Assembly: GCF_009827445.1 (NCBI RefSeq)
Contig: NZ_WTYI01000001.1
Span: 372,001-436,000, forward strand
Direction: 5' to 3'
Length of the DNA stretch: 64,000 nucleotides
Source: Qipengyuania aquimaris
GTDB lineage: Bacteria; Pseudomonadota; Alphaproteobacteria; Sphingomonadales; Sphingomonadaceae
The notes below the pieces were generated by a model. That model made no database searches. It was not told the origin of the DNA and saw only the letters and a program-made list of their open reading frames with translations. Position 1 is the stretch's first letter. Each line of letters starts with the position of its first letter. The position numbers were made by a program, and so were the translations under genes. Below are positions 8,827 to 16,897 of the stretch, piece after piece.

Positions 8827-10794
8827 ATGTCGCGTAGCAAGGCCGGTTCCCCCAACGATCCCAGAGGCAAGGAGCGTTTCCACGAGGAACGCGCCACCAA
8901 GACCGTGGCCAGTGCGCAGCCGGACCTGGAAGCGGGGATCACCGCCATCCGCGAGACGGTGAAGACGCTCAAACCCCGGCCTGGCGTCTACCGGATGCTC
9001 GATACGCGCGGCGACGTGCTCTACGTCGGCAAGGCCCGCAGCCTGAAGGCGCGCGTCGCCAACTACACCCAGATCAACGGCCTTTCGAACCGCATCGTGC
9101 GCATGATCAGCCAGTGCCGCGCGATGGAGATCGTGGTCACCAATTCGGAAGCAGAGGCGCTGCTACTGGAAGCGCAATTGATCAAGCGCTACCGCCCGCC
9201 GTTCAATGTGCTGCTGCGCGACGACAAGAGCTTTCCATTCATCCTCCTGCGCGCCGATCATGCCTTCCCGCGCATCCAGAAACATCGCGGGGCGCGGCGG
9301 GCAAAGGGCAATTACTACGGGCCCTTCGCCAGCGCAGGCTCGGTCAACAAGACGCTGAATGCGCTGCAGAAACTGTTTCTCCTGCGCAGTTGCACCGACA
9401 GCTTCTTCAACAATCGCGACCGGCCCTGCCTGCTTTACCAGATCAAGCGATGCAGCGCGCCGTGCGTGGGCCGCATCGACGAGGAAGGCTATGCCAGCTT
9501 GGTGGACGAGGCGAAGGATTTCCTGTCCGGCAAATCCTCCGCCGTGCAGGCGAATATCGAAAAGCAGATGGCGAAGGCTGCCGAAAGTCTCGACTTCGAG
9601 ACCGCGGCGATCCTGCGCGACCGGCTGCGCGCGGCGACGTTCATCCAGGGCTCGCAGGCGATCAACGCCAGCGGCGTCGGGGATGCCGATGTCTTCGCGC
9701 TGGCGAAGAAGGGCGGGCAGATCGGCGTGCAGGCCTTCTTCATTCGCGGAGGGCAAAACTGGGGGCACCGCGCGTTCTTCCCGCGCAATACGGGCGATCT
9801 GGAGGAGGCACAGGTTCTGGCCGACGTGCTGCTCCAGTTCTACGAGGAAGTCCCGCCGCCCAAGACTATCCTGACCGATCGCGAACTGGCCGAACAGGAG
9901 CTTATCGCCGAAGCTCTTGCGGAAAAGGCCGGCCACGCCGTCGCCATCTCGATCCCGCAGCGCGGCGATCGCCGCAAGCTGATGCAACAGGCCCAGCGCA
10001 ACGCGACCGAGGCGCTGGAGCGGCGGCTGGCCGAAAGCGGGACCAAGGCTCGCATCCTGCGCGAACTGGCCGAATTCCTCGAGCTGGAAGAAGTGCCGCA
10101 GCGTATCGAGATCTACGACAACAGCCATATCCAGGGCGACAAGGCGCTGGGTGCGATGGTGGTCGCCGGTCCCGAAGGCTTCGAAAAGGGCCAGTACCGC
10201 AAGTTCAACATCAAGACCGCCAAGACCAATGACGATTTCGGCATGATGCGCGAGGTCATGCAGCGCCGTTTTCGCAAGCTTGCCGAGACCGAACGCGACG
10301 ACGAGGCATCGCAGACGGGCAAGGGGCACGAGGCGATCTGGCCCGACCTGCTGCTGATCGATGGCGGCAAGGGCCAGGTGTCGAGCGTAATGGCCGTCTT
10401 GGAAGACCTCGGCATTGCCGACGACGTACCGGTGATCGGCATCGCCAAGGGGCCGCATCACGGCCGCGAAGGGCGCGAGGTGTTCCACTTCCCCGACGGG
10501 CGCGAGAAGACGCTGCCGGTCAATTCGCAGGTGCTGTTCCATCTCCAGAACCTGCGCGACGAAGTGCACCGCTATGCCATCGGCGCCCACCGCGCCAAGC
10601 GCAGCCGCGCTATCACCGCCTCGCCGCTGGACGAGATCCCGGGTATCGGCCCTGCGCGCAAACGTGCGCTCTTGCTCCATTTTGGCACCGCCGGGAAAGT
10701 GAGGGCCGCTGCGCTGGGGGACCTCATGCGCGCTCCCGGCATCAGCGAAGGCGTCGCTCGGCAAATCTACGACTTCTACCACGCAGGCGGTTGA
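8827..10794 (+). CDS. uvrC: Excinuclease ABC subunit C
   Basis: UvrC makes the two incisions in nucleotide excision repair once UvrA and UvrB have located damage. The product has the GIY-YIG nuclease domain at the N-terminus (RPGVYRML..LYVGKARSLKARV), the UVR UvrB-binding helix near the middle, the RNase H-like C-terminal nuclease (EIYDNSHIQG, LLIDGGKGQ) and a final helix-hairpin-helix (DEIPGIGPARKRALL). From ATG 8827 it is 655 residues. The start is uncertain: GTG 8761 and ATG 8797 are in frame, and none has a good ribosome binding site. The first 40 or so residues are not conserved family sequence. Confidence 0.95.
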   Translation: MSRSKAGSPNDPRGKERFHEERATKTVASAQPDLEAGITAIRETVKTLKPRPGVYRMLDTRGDVLYVGKARSLKARVANYTQINGLSNRIVRMISQCRAMEIVVTNSEAEALLLEAQLIKRYRPPFNVLLRDDKSFPFILLRADHAFPRIQKHRGARRAKGNYYGPFASAGSVNKTLNALQKLFLLRSCTDSFFNNRDRPCLLYQIKRCSAPCVGRIDEEGYASLVDEAKDFLSGKSSAVQANIEKQMAKAAESLDFETAAILRDRLRAATFIQGSQAINASGVGDADVFALAKKGGQIGVQAFFIRGGQNWGHRAFFPRNTGDLEEAQVLADVLLQFYEEVPPPKTILTDRELAEQELIAEALAEKAGHAVAISIPQRGDRRKLMQQAQRNATEALERRLAESGTKARILRELAEFLELEEVPQRIEIYDNSHIQGDKALGAMVVAGPEGFEKGQYRKFNIKTAKTNDDFGMMREVMQRRFRKLAETERDDEASQTGKGHEAIWPDLLLIDGGKGQVSSVMAVLEDLGIADDVPVIGIAKGPHHGREGREVFHFPDGREKTLPVNSQVLFHLQNLRDEVHRYAIGAHRAKRSRAITASPLDEIPGIGPARKRALLLHFGTAGKVRAAALGDLMRAPGISEGVARQIYDFYHAGG

Positions 10795-10812
10795 GCCGTC
10801 CGATTGGACGGC
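10795..10812 (+). terminator. Possible hairpin behind uvrC
   Basis: GCCGTCC and GGACGGC form a perfect 7-bp stem with a GATT loop directly after the uvrC stop codon. No T-run follows, so factor-independent termination is doubtful. Confidence 0.35.
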
Positions 10813-10852
10813 AGCCACACTCTCCTGTATCTTTTGGGGCGACGGCTCAAAT

Positions 10853-10866
10853 TTGAGCCAGATCAA
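10853..10866 (+). promoter_or_regulatory. FNR/CRP-family-like box upstream of the stress protein
   Basis: TTGAG-CCAG-ATCAA matches the FNR consensus TTGAT-N4-ATCAA at 9 of 10 positions. A TATCCT at 10888-10893 would be a fitting -10 element, placing the box centre near -41 of a start around 10900, the classic activating position. A 16-bp perfect palindrome, GGCTCAAATTTGAGCC (10844-10859), overlaps its left half. Binding is inferred. Confidence 0.55.
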
Positions 10867-10956
10867 TGAACGGCATCGCCAGAGCGCTATCCTGACTGCA
10901 TCGAATCCGGAAAAATAGCCTCGGCTGCCGGACCAACGCCAAGTGGGAGATCCGCC

Positions 10957-11775
10957 ATGAAATCGATCCTGTTCAACGCATTCGCCGACAAGGGCCATCC
11001 GCAGCGCCTCGACCTGGCGCTAGACCTCGCGCGCGCTTTCGACGGCCACCTTTCGGTGCTGAACGCCGTTCCTTACGAAGCCGCAGGCACGATCGATCCC
11101 TATGGCGCGGCGTTTGCGGCCATGGTGCCGATCTGGCGCGAGGAGGCGGCGAAGCTGAAAGCCGAGACGGAAAAGGACCTCGCCAACGAAGGCGTGGCCT
11201 GGGACTGGATCGATTGCGCGGGGCCGGTGTCGCTCTCGCTGATCCGCCATTCCACGCTGGCCGACCTCATCGTGATCGGTGAAAAGGAACCGCGCAGCGG
11301 CGGCAAATCGCCATCCTTCACGGCCGGTGAAGTGGCGCTGGGCGCAGATTGCCCGGTGCTGGTCCTGCCTGACGAGTGCAAGCGGCTCGATTTCGACAAG
11401 ACTGCCGTCGTCGCCTGGGACGGATCGTCGGAATCCTCCCATGCCCTGCGCGCTGCGGTTCCTCTTTTGGCGAAGATGAAGGCGGTCTATCTCGTCACGG
11501 TCGGCGAAGGAAAGAAGGGCGACAAGGATTTCGACCTGCCAGCCATTCGCGGTGCCGACTATCTATCCCGCCACGGGATCGGTTGCGAGATCGTGCAGGT
11601 CGCGGCAGACGACAAGGGCGTCGCCCACGCGATCCAGTCTGCGGCCGACACACGTGATGCGGGCCTGATCGTGATGGGCTGCTACGGCCGCCTGCGCCTT
11701 GCCGAACGGCTGTTCGGTGGCGTGACGCGCGCCATGCTCACGGACGTAAAGGTGCCTCTCCTCCTCAAGCACTGA
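10957..11775 (+). CDS. Universal stress protein with two UspA domains
   Basis: The 272-residue protein is a tandem of two Usp folds. The C-terminal half ends with the family signature GLIVMGCYGR..RLFGGVTRAML, which contains the G-2x-G-9x-G ATP-binding pattern. The N-terminal half has a weaker version (LADLIVIGEKEP..VALGADCPVLVLP). Usp proteins support survival under starvation, redox or oxygen stress. ATG 10957 follows GGGAGA at a suitable distance. The upstream FNR-like box suggests induction when oxygen falls. It is convergent with the helicase gene. Confidence 0.9.
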   Translation: MKSILFNAFADKGHPQRLDLALDLARAFDGHLSVLNAVPYEAAGTIDPYGAAFAAMVPIWREEAAKLKAETEKDLANEGVAWDWIDCAGPVSLSLIRHSTLADLIVIGEKEPRSGGKSPSFTAGEVALGADCPVLVLPDECKRLDFDKTAVVAWDGSSESSHALRAAVPLLAKMKAVYLVTVGEGKKGDKDFDLPAIRGADYLSRHGIGCEIVQVAADDKGVAHAIQSAADTRDAGLIVMGCYGRLRLAERLFGGVTRAMLTDVKVPLLLKH

Positions 11776-11800
11776 GGCGGAGAGGACATAGCACGCCGGG

Positions 11801-13588
11801 TCAGCCCTGTGCGGGCTTGCCCGGCTTGCGCTTGCCCGCGAACTTCTTGCCCGCTCCCGGACCCTTCTTGAAGGGTTTGCCCGGCTTCTTTCCGCCGGGA
11901 CCCTTGCCGAAGGGCTTGGGGCGAACGCGCGGGCCACCGCCGCCATGTTCACGGCGGTTCTGGCGTGCCTCGATCCGGGGCCCGTCGGGCGCCGCTTCGA
12001 TCAGGATCGCGTCCTGCTCGTCTTCCGAGCTCGCAGTGCGGGCAACGGCATCGGCGAACTTGCCGGCGACGTTATTCGGGATCTGGAACCAGGTTTCGTG
12101 CTGGCCCACGCGGATGGCACCGATCTCGTTGCGCGTGATGTGACCACGGCGGCAGAGTAGCGGCAGGATCCAGCGCGGCTCGGCGTTCTGGCGACGCCCG
12201 ACACCGATCTTGAACCAGGCCACGTCCTCGAAACCGGGACGGTGACGGTCGGCCTTGGCCTTTTCGCGCGCTTCGGGCGTGTTGGCGACCAGTTCCTCGG
12301 GTTCGGGAAGGCGCGCACGGTGAGTGTTCACCAGTGCCGCAGCGATGTCTTCGGGCGGCATGCGTGACAGCAGGTCGGCCGCCATTTCGCGATCTTCGTC
12401 GCTGAACTCGCGCGGCTCGGTCAGCCGCTCCATCAGGCGCGTGCGATCCTTCTTGCGGATCTGCTCGGGCGAGGGTGCGTCCATCCATTCCGCAGCGATC
12501 TGTGCGCCGCGCAGCATGCCTTCGACCCGGCGACGACGGTTGTAGGGCACGATGATCGCCGCCGTACCCTTCTTGCCCGCACGGCCTGTGCGGCCCGATC
12601 GGTGCTGAAGGGTTTCCGCATCGCGCGGGATTTCGACGTGGATGACGAGGCTGAGTGTCGGCAAATCGATGCCGCGCGCTGCAACGTCCGTAGCAACGCA
12701 GACGCGCACGCGCTTGTCGCGCAGGGCCTGGAGGGCCTGGTTGCGTTCCGACTGCGAATGTTCGCCCGAAAGCGCAACGGCTGCGAACCCGCGCTCCTGC
12801 AGGGTCGCATGGAAGCGGCGGACATTGTCACGCGTGGCGCAAAAAAGGATCGCCGTTTCTGCCTCGTGGAAGCGCAGCAGGTTGACGACGGCGTTTTCGA
12901 TCTCGGCGGGCGAGACAGTAATCGCCTGGTAGCTGATGTCGCCATGCCCGCGGTCTTCGCCGCGCAGCGAGAGGCGCAGGGCGTCCTGCTGGTAACGCTC
13001 CGCCAGGCGCACGATTTGGCGCGGCATGGTGGCCGAGAACAACAGGGTGCGGCGCGTTTCGGGCGAGGCGTCGAGGATTTCCTCGAGGTCGTCGCGGAAG
13101 CCCATGTCGAGCATCTCGTCCGCTTCGTCCAGCACGACGCCAATCAGGCCCGAGAGGTCCAATGCGCCGCGTTCGAGATGGTCGCGCAGGCGGCCCGGGG
13201 TACCGACGACGATCGCGGGACCAGCACGTAGCGCGCGGCGTTCCTTGCTCGCGTCCATTCCGCCTACGCAGGTCGCGATGCGCAGACCTGCCTTGGCATA
13301 GAGCCAGCCGAGTTCGCGGCTCACCTGGAGGGCGAGTTCGCGCGTCGGCGCGATGACCAGTGCGAGCGGCTTTTCTACCAGCGCCAGATTGCGGGTTTCT
13401 TCCAGCAGGGCGTCGGCCAGCGCCAGCCCGAAAGCTACGGTCTTGCCGGAGCCCGTCTGGGCGGAAACGATAAGGTCGCGGCCTTTCGCGTCGTCCGCGA
13501 TCGTGGCGGATTGGACGGGGGTAAGGTCGGTATAGCCGCGCTCGGTCAGCGCTTCGCCGATCATCGGCGGGAGAGTTTCGAAAGACAT
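11801..13588 (-). CDS. deaD: DEAD-box ATP-dependent RNA helicase (DeaD/CsdA type)
   Basis: The enzyme unwinds RNA duplexes, probably in ribosome assembly, mRNA decay or cold adaptation. Visible motifs in order are the Q motif region (GYTDLTPVQ), AQTGSGKT, PTRELA, TPGRL, DEAD, SAT, ARGID and HRSGRTGRAG. These are followed by a DbpA-like RNA-binding domain and a Lys/Gly/Pro-rich basic tail (KPGKPFKKGPG type). From ATG 13588 (MSFETLPPMI) it has 595 residues. An in-frame ATG at 13603 and further starts upstream are possible, but the conserved core begins at MSFETLPP. Sub-family assignment to DeaD rather than DbpA is tentative. Confidence 0.9.
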   Translation of the reverse strand: MSFETLPPMIGEALTERGYTDLTPVQSATIADDAKGRDLIVSAQTGSGKTVAFGLALADALLEETRNLALVEKPLALVIAPTRELALQVSRELGWLYAKAGLRIATCVGGMDASKERRALRAGPAIVVGTPGRLRDHLERGALDLSGLIGVVLDEADEMLDMGFRDDLEEILDASPETRRTLLFSATMPRQIVRLAERYQQDALRLSLRGEDRGHGDISYQAITVSPAEIENAVVNLLRFHEAETAILFCATRDNVRRFHATLQERGFAAVALSGEHSQSERNQALQALRDKRVRVCVATDVAARGIDLPTLSLVIHVEIPRDAETLQHRSGRTGRAGKKGTAAIIVPYNRRRRVEGMLRGAQIAAEWMDAPSPEQIRKKDRTRLMERLTEPREFSDEDREMAADLLSRMPPEDIAAALVNTHRARLPEPEELVANTPEAREKAKADRHRPGFEDVAWFKIGVGRRQNAEPRWILPLLCRRGHITRNEIGAIRVGQHETWFQIPNNVAGKFADAVARTASSEDEQDAILIEAAPDGPRIEARQNRREHGGGGPRVRPKPFGKGPGGKKPGKPFKKGPGAGKKFAGKRKPGKPAQG

Positions 13589-13789
13589 AGGGCTCACGGG
13601 CATTGGCGCATCGACACATGCGACGCGCGGGGAAACAGGAATCCGGCTGCTCGCGGTCCGTAAAGGCACGTGCGCGAGAGGGAGAGCGCGGCGGAATTCG
13701 AAAAGCCGTCGGCGCGTTCAGGCGGCCCTATAGCGGGATTCGACCCGTTTGGCTCGTTTTATTTTGCACCTGCGAAATGAGGTGCGAAA

Positions 13790-14719
13790 TCAAGTCTCGT
13801 CCTTGCCCTTTGCGCGCCGGATCACGCCTTCCTGAGCAACGCTGGCGACCAGCTGGCCGTCGCGGTTGAATATCCGCCCGCGGTTAAATCCGCGACCGCC
13901 ACCGGACCACGGGCTGTCGGTTGCATAGAGCAGCCATTCGTCGGCGCGGGCAGGGCGATGGAACCAGATCGCATGGTCGAGGCTGGCGCCTTTCAGCTCG
14001 CCACGCGCCCAGGACAGGCCGTGGGGCAGCGCGCTGGTGCCGAGCAGCGTGAAATCGCTCGCATAGGCAATCACGGCGCGGTGAAGCGCGGAATTGTCCT
14101 TGATCGCGGGCAAGGGGGCCACGGTGCGGAACCAGCTGTGCGCGGCAGGTGGCTTGGGCTCCGCATTCATCCAGTGCAGCTTGTCGGACGTGCGCATCTC
14201 GATCGGGCGCGGGCGCAGCATGAGCGAGCGCTGTACGTCGGAGACGTTTTCCATCGCGTCGAGGAAGCGTTTCCTCAATTCGCTGTCGGGCAGAAGTTCT
14301 TCCGGCGGGGCTACGTCGGGCATCACGCTGTTGGCGTGCTCCAGACCTTCCTCAGGCCGCTGGAAACTGGCCGTCAGGTTCAAGATCGCGCTCGGCTCAT
14401 CGTCGCCGACCTGCTGGCGCGCGACGACGCGGCGATTGGCAAAGGACCGACCGTCGAAATCGGCTGCGACCGAATAGTCGATGTCGATGCCTTCCCGGCC
14501 GCCGCGCAGGAAATAGGCGTGAAGGGAGTGGGCTTCCATTCCATCCGGCGCGCTGGCCTGCGCTGCCTGAAGGGCCTGCGCCACGACCTGTCCGCCGAAA
14601 ACCCGCCCGATGCCGCCGGGCTGCTGGCGCCCGGCGAACCGGCCATCGCCCTTGTCGGTAACGGTCAGCAGACGGATCAGTCCGGCGACGAGTTCTTCTG
14701 GAGTCTTGGTGTCGGTCAC
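13790..14719 (-). CDS. tesB: Acyl-CoA thioesterase II
   Basis: TesB is a double-hotdog thioesterase that frees fatty acids from acyl-CoA. The protein, 309 residues from GTG 14719, contains typical blocks: GRVFGGQVVAQALQAA, HSLHAYFLRGG, the SFQRPEEG strand and the C-terminal LDHAIWFHRPARADEWLLY. A longer open frame extends upstream but overlaps the next gene and carries no conserved sequence. No strong ribosome binding site precedes the GTG, so its exact start is the weakest point of the call. Confidence 0.92.
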   Translation of the reverse strand: MTDTKTPEELVAGLIRLLTVTDKGDGRFAGRQQPGGIGRVFGGQVVAQALQAAQASAPDGMEAHSLHAYFLRGGREGIDIDYSVAADFDGRSFANRRVVARQQVGDDEPSAILNLTASFQRPEEGLEHANSVMPDVAPPEELLPDSELRKRFLDAMENVSDVQRSLMLRPRPIEMRTSDKLHWMNAEPKPPAAHSWFRTVAPLPAIKDNSALHRAVIAYASDFTLLGTSALPHGLSWARGELKGASLDHAIWFHRPARADEWLLYATDSPWSGGGRGFNRGRIFNRDGQLVASVAQEGVIRRAKGKDET

Positions 14720-14750
14720 GCGGCGGCTTTGCTTCGGAGTGCGCGCAGCG

Positions 14751-15593
14751 TCAAGCGCCCCCGGCTCCGAGCCGCCGCATGACCCGCCATGCAAGCGATT
14801 TTGCGCGATTGGCGTGAGGCCACCTGCCGGGCGCTTTCGGAGCGAAGCCGCGCTGGCGCAGGGAGCCGTTGAAACAGCGCGCGGCAGCTTCGGCATAGCT
14901 CCATTCGCTGCGCCAGGTGATGGAGAGCGATATCGAGCTGGCAGGGCCGTTGCGCACGAAATGCGGTGCCATCACGGGGACGTAGACTGCCTCCTGCGGA
15001 TCCAGTTCGAACGGGGTGCCGCCCTTCGCGAGCGTATCGTCCCAAGACAATTCGCGTGGGCCGCCGAGGTGATAGCTTTCATGCACCGTGTCCGGCGCGA
15101 ACGCAGGATCGCCTGCGGGAAACTGGGTCATGACCTTGGTGCCGGTCAGCTGCAGCAGGATGTTGTGCTCGGGATCGAAGTGATAGGGGGTCACCGCATT
15201 GGGGCTGGAAATAAAGACATAGCCTTGCGGGGTCAGCATCGGACCCGTCCTGCTCTCGATGACGGGGCGAAGTTCCTCAAGCAGATCGACCAGCAGGTCA
15301 CGATAGGCAGGAACCTGCTCGATATTCTTGAGCACCGCCCAGCTGTCACTCTCTGCAATACGCCGGATCGTGTCTTCGATAGTCAGCCCGTTCGGCGCCG
15401 GCTTGCCGTCGACGCCGATCGGAAGGTCGCCGCGGTTGTATTCCACGCTCTCTGCAGGAAGCTGTGAAGCGAGCCCCGCCAGTGCATCCAGCGTCAGGCG
15501 CGGCTCGTCTGCGAGGGAATGGCTGAGCTTGTGCGGCACTTCGGGATAGGAACGCGCAAACTGGTCCCTGCTTTCCTGTCCGAAAACGGTCAT
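14751..15593 (-). CDS. Cupin-like (JmjC/cupin_8 type) protein, possible Fe(II)/2-oxoglutarate oxygenase
   Basis: The 280-residue protein contains a jelly-roll metal-site pattern: H138-F-D140 in TPYHFDPEHN and a distal H211 in VPVMAPHFVRNG, which together make an HxD...H facial triad. An intervening LLQLTGTK strand is typical of cupin_8 hydroxylases. It therefore may hydroxylate a protein or small molecule. The ATG overlaps the stop of the upstream acetyltransferase gene as ATGA, so both are made together and may act on the same target. Catalytic activity is inferred from the triad alone. Confidence 0.72.
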   Translation of the reverse strand: MTVFGQESRDQFARSYPEVPHKLSHSLADEPRLTLDALAGLASQLPAESVEYNRGDLPIGVDGKPAPNGLTIEDTIRRIAESDSWAVLKNIEQVPAYRDLLVDLLEELRPVIESRTGPMLTPQGYVFISSPNAVTPYHFDPEHNILLQLTGTKVMTQFPAGDPAFAPDTVHESYHLGGPRELSWDDTLAKGGTPFELDPQEAVYVPVMAPHFVRNGPASSISLSITWRSEWSYAEAAARCFNGSLRQRGFAPKAPGRWPHANRAKSLAWRVMRRLGAGGA

Positions 15594-16750
15594 TGCCTCG
15601 CCTCCTGCCGCTTTTCCTCGATCCACGCCATCACAGCGCCGAGCGCCCGTCGCCATCCGTGGCCCACGGGGATCGTATAATAAGCGATCTTCCTGCGCTC
15701 GGACCAGATACGTTCGATCATGGAATGGCCCGGCTCCGCGCAACTGTCGCACCATTGGATATCTTCATCTTGCAGCAGAACCAGGTTCTCGATCTGGAGC
15801 TGGAGACCGGGCGAATAGCGTGCAAAATCCTCGTCGAAAGCAGTCTTGAATGCATAGGATCCCGGTGGCGTAAGGAAGGTCGCCAGCATGGCAACCGGTC
15901 CTCCGTCGCACATGAGCGTGAGTCGCTCCAGCCGCCCGAGAACAGCTGCGCTGGCCAGCGCTTTCCTGAAGACTTCCGTCGTGCGCGGGTCGGCGGCAAT
16001 GGCCGATCCTGCGTCGCCCTTCCAGCCGCGTTCTTCAAGGGTGAGGAACGCTTCAACCCACTCGCCGATACCTTCGCTGGAACGATGCCGCACAACCTCG
16101 AGTGAGCCGCTCTCCGCTAATCGTTTACGCTGCCTGCGCAATTCCTTTCGCGCCTTGGTTGTCATCGAACGGGCAAGATAGCGGTCCGGTGACTGCGAAC
16201 TTTCCAGCAGTGCACGTTCGGCCGAATAAACGGTACGCATCGGCCTGTTCGCGTGACGGCAGGCCTGTCGAAGACCTTGTGCGATATCATCGTCCGGCGA
16301 GACCTGCCGAAGATGAAAGAAGAGCGATCGCCCGGCAGTAGAGTCGAAATAGTCGAGGCATGCGGCCCAGAACTTCGTCTCGTATCCGGCGGCGACCAGC
16401 GGCACTCCGCAGAACATATTGGGATGCAGCCATGCTGCAAGGTGCGGGATCCGACGCCCGTGGTATCCATTCGATCGCTGCACCGGCATCAGCCCGCACA
16501 AACGCCCGTCTTCGACAAGCAATGCAAGTGCCACCTCGCCTTCGGGGTCGAAAGCTTCCAGCGAAGGCAGGAGAAACCAATTTTCGTAGAAAGGATTGGG
16601 CGATATCGCATGGTCGGCGAGAGAACGCCATGCAGCCTCTGGCAAGGCTGAGGCGGCATCTTTCCATGAGCTGACATGTAACCCGTCGGGTAGTGGGCAG
16701 GAGGCGGGGTTGGCTGCAGCGCTGTGCGATCCCTTGCCTGCGTTTTCCAT
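15590..16750 (-). CDS. GNAT-fold acyltransferase (CelD/BcsL, FemAB-like)
   Basis: The 386-residue protein resembles the CelD/BcsL family of large GNAT acyltransferases. The resemblance lies in the central basic segment (MTTKARKELRRQRKRL), the following VEAFLTLEERGWKG stretch, and a late GPVAMLATF..YAFKTAFDEDFARYSPG block that matches acetyl-CoA-binding GNAT strands. Such proteins acylate polysaccharides or other envelope components. It is the first gene of a coupled pair with the cupin-like gene. The donor and acceptor are unknown. Confidence 0.75.
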   Translation of the reverse strand: MENAGKGSHSAAANPASCPLPDGLHVSSWKDAASALPEAAWRSLADHAISPNPFYENWFLLPSLEAFDPEGEVALALLVEDGRLCGLMPVQRSNGYHGRRIPHLAAWLHPNMFCGVPLVAAGYETKFWAACLDYFDSTAGRSLFFHLRQVSPDDDIAQGLRQACRHANRPMRTVYSAERALLESSQSPDRYLARSMTTKARKELRRQRKRLAESGSLEVVRHRSSEGIGEWVEAFLTLEERGWKGDAGSAIAADPRTTEVFRKALASAAVLGRLERLTLMCDGGPVAMLATFLTPPGSYAFKTAFDEDFARYSPGLQLQIENLVLLQDEDIQWCDSCAEPGHSMIERIWSERRKIAYYTIPVGHGWRRALGAVMAWIEEKRQEARQ

Positions 16751-16838
16751 CGTCCCGGCCCCCTAGCGGCGCGAGTAGCTCGCCGCCGATCCAAGACTAG
16801 CTTCAATCCGTCACGTTGCAAACCAAGCAACGCAACTG

Positions 16839-16872
16839 AAAAGGGCGGCGGCACCCGAAGATGCCGCCGCCC
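16839..16872 (-). terminator. Rho-independent terminator of hppA
   Basis: Read on the minus strand, GGGCGGCGGC and GCCGCCGCCC pair over 10 bp around a 10-base loop and are followed by TTTT. It lies about 26 bases behind the hppA stop codon. Confidence 0.85.
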
Positions 16873-16897
16873 CGATGTGCGTAGATGATTCCGGAGA

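Noticed and set aside
9163-10998. Open frame of about 611 codons on the minus strand
   Set aside because: It is antisense to uvrC, which is a firm call; long complementary frames are common at this GC content.
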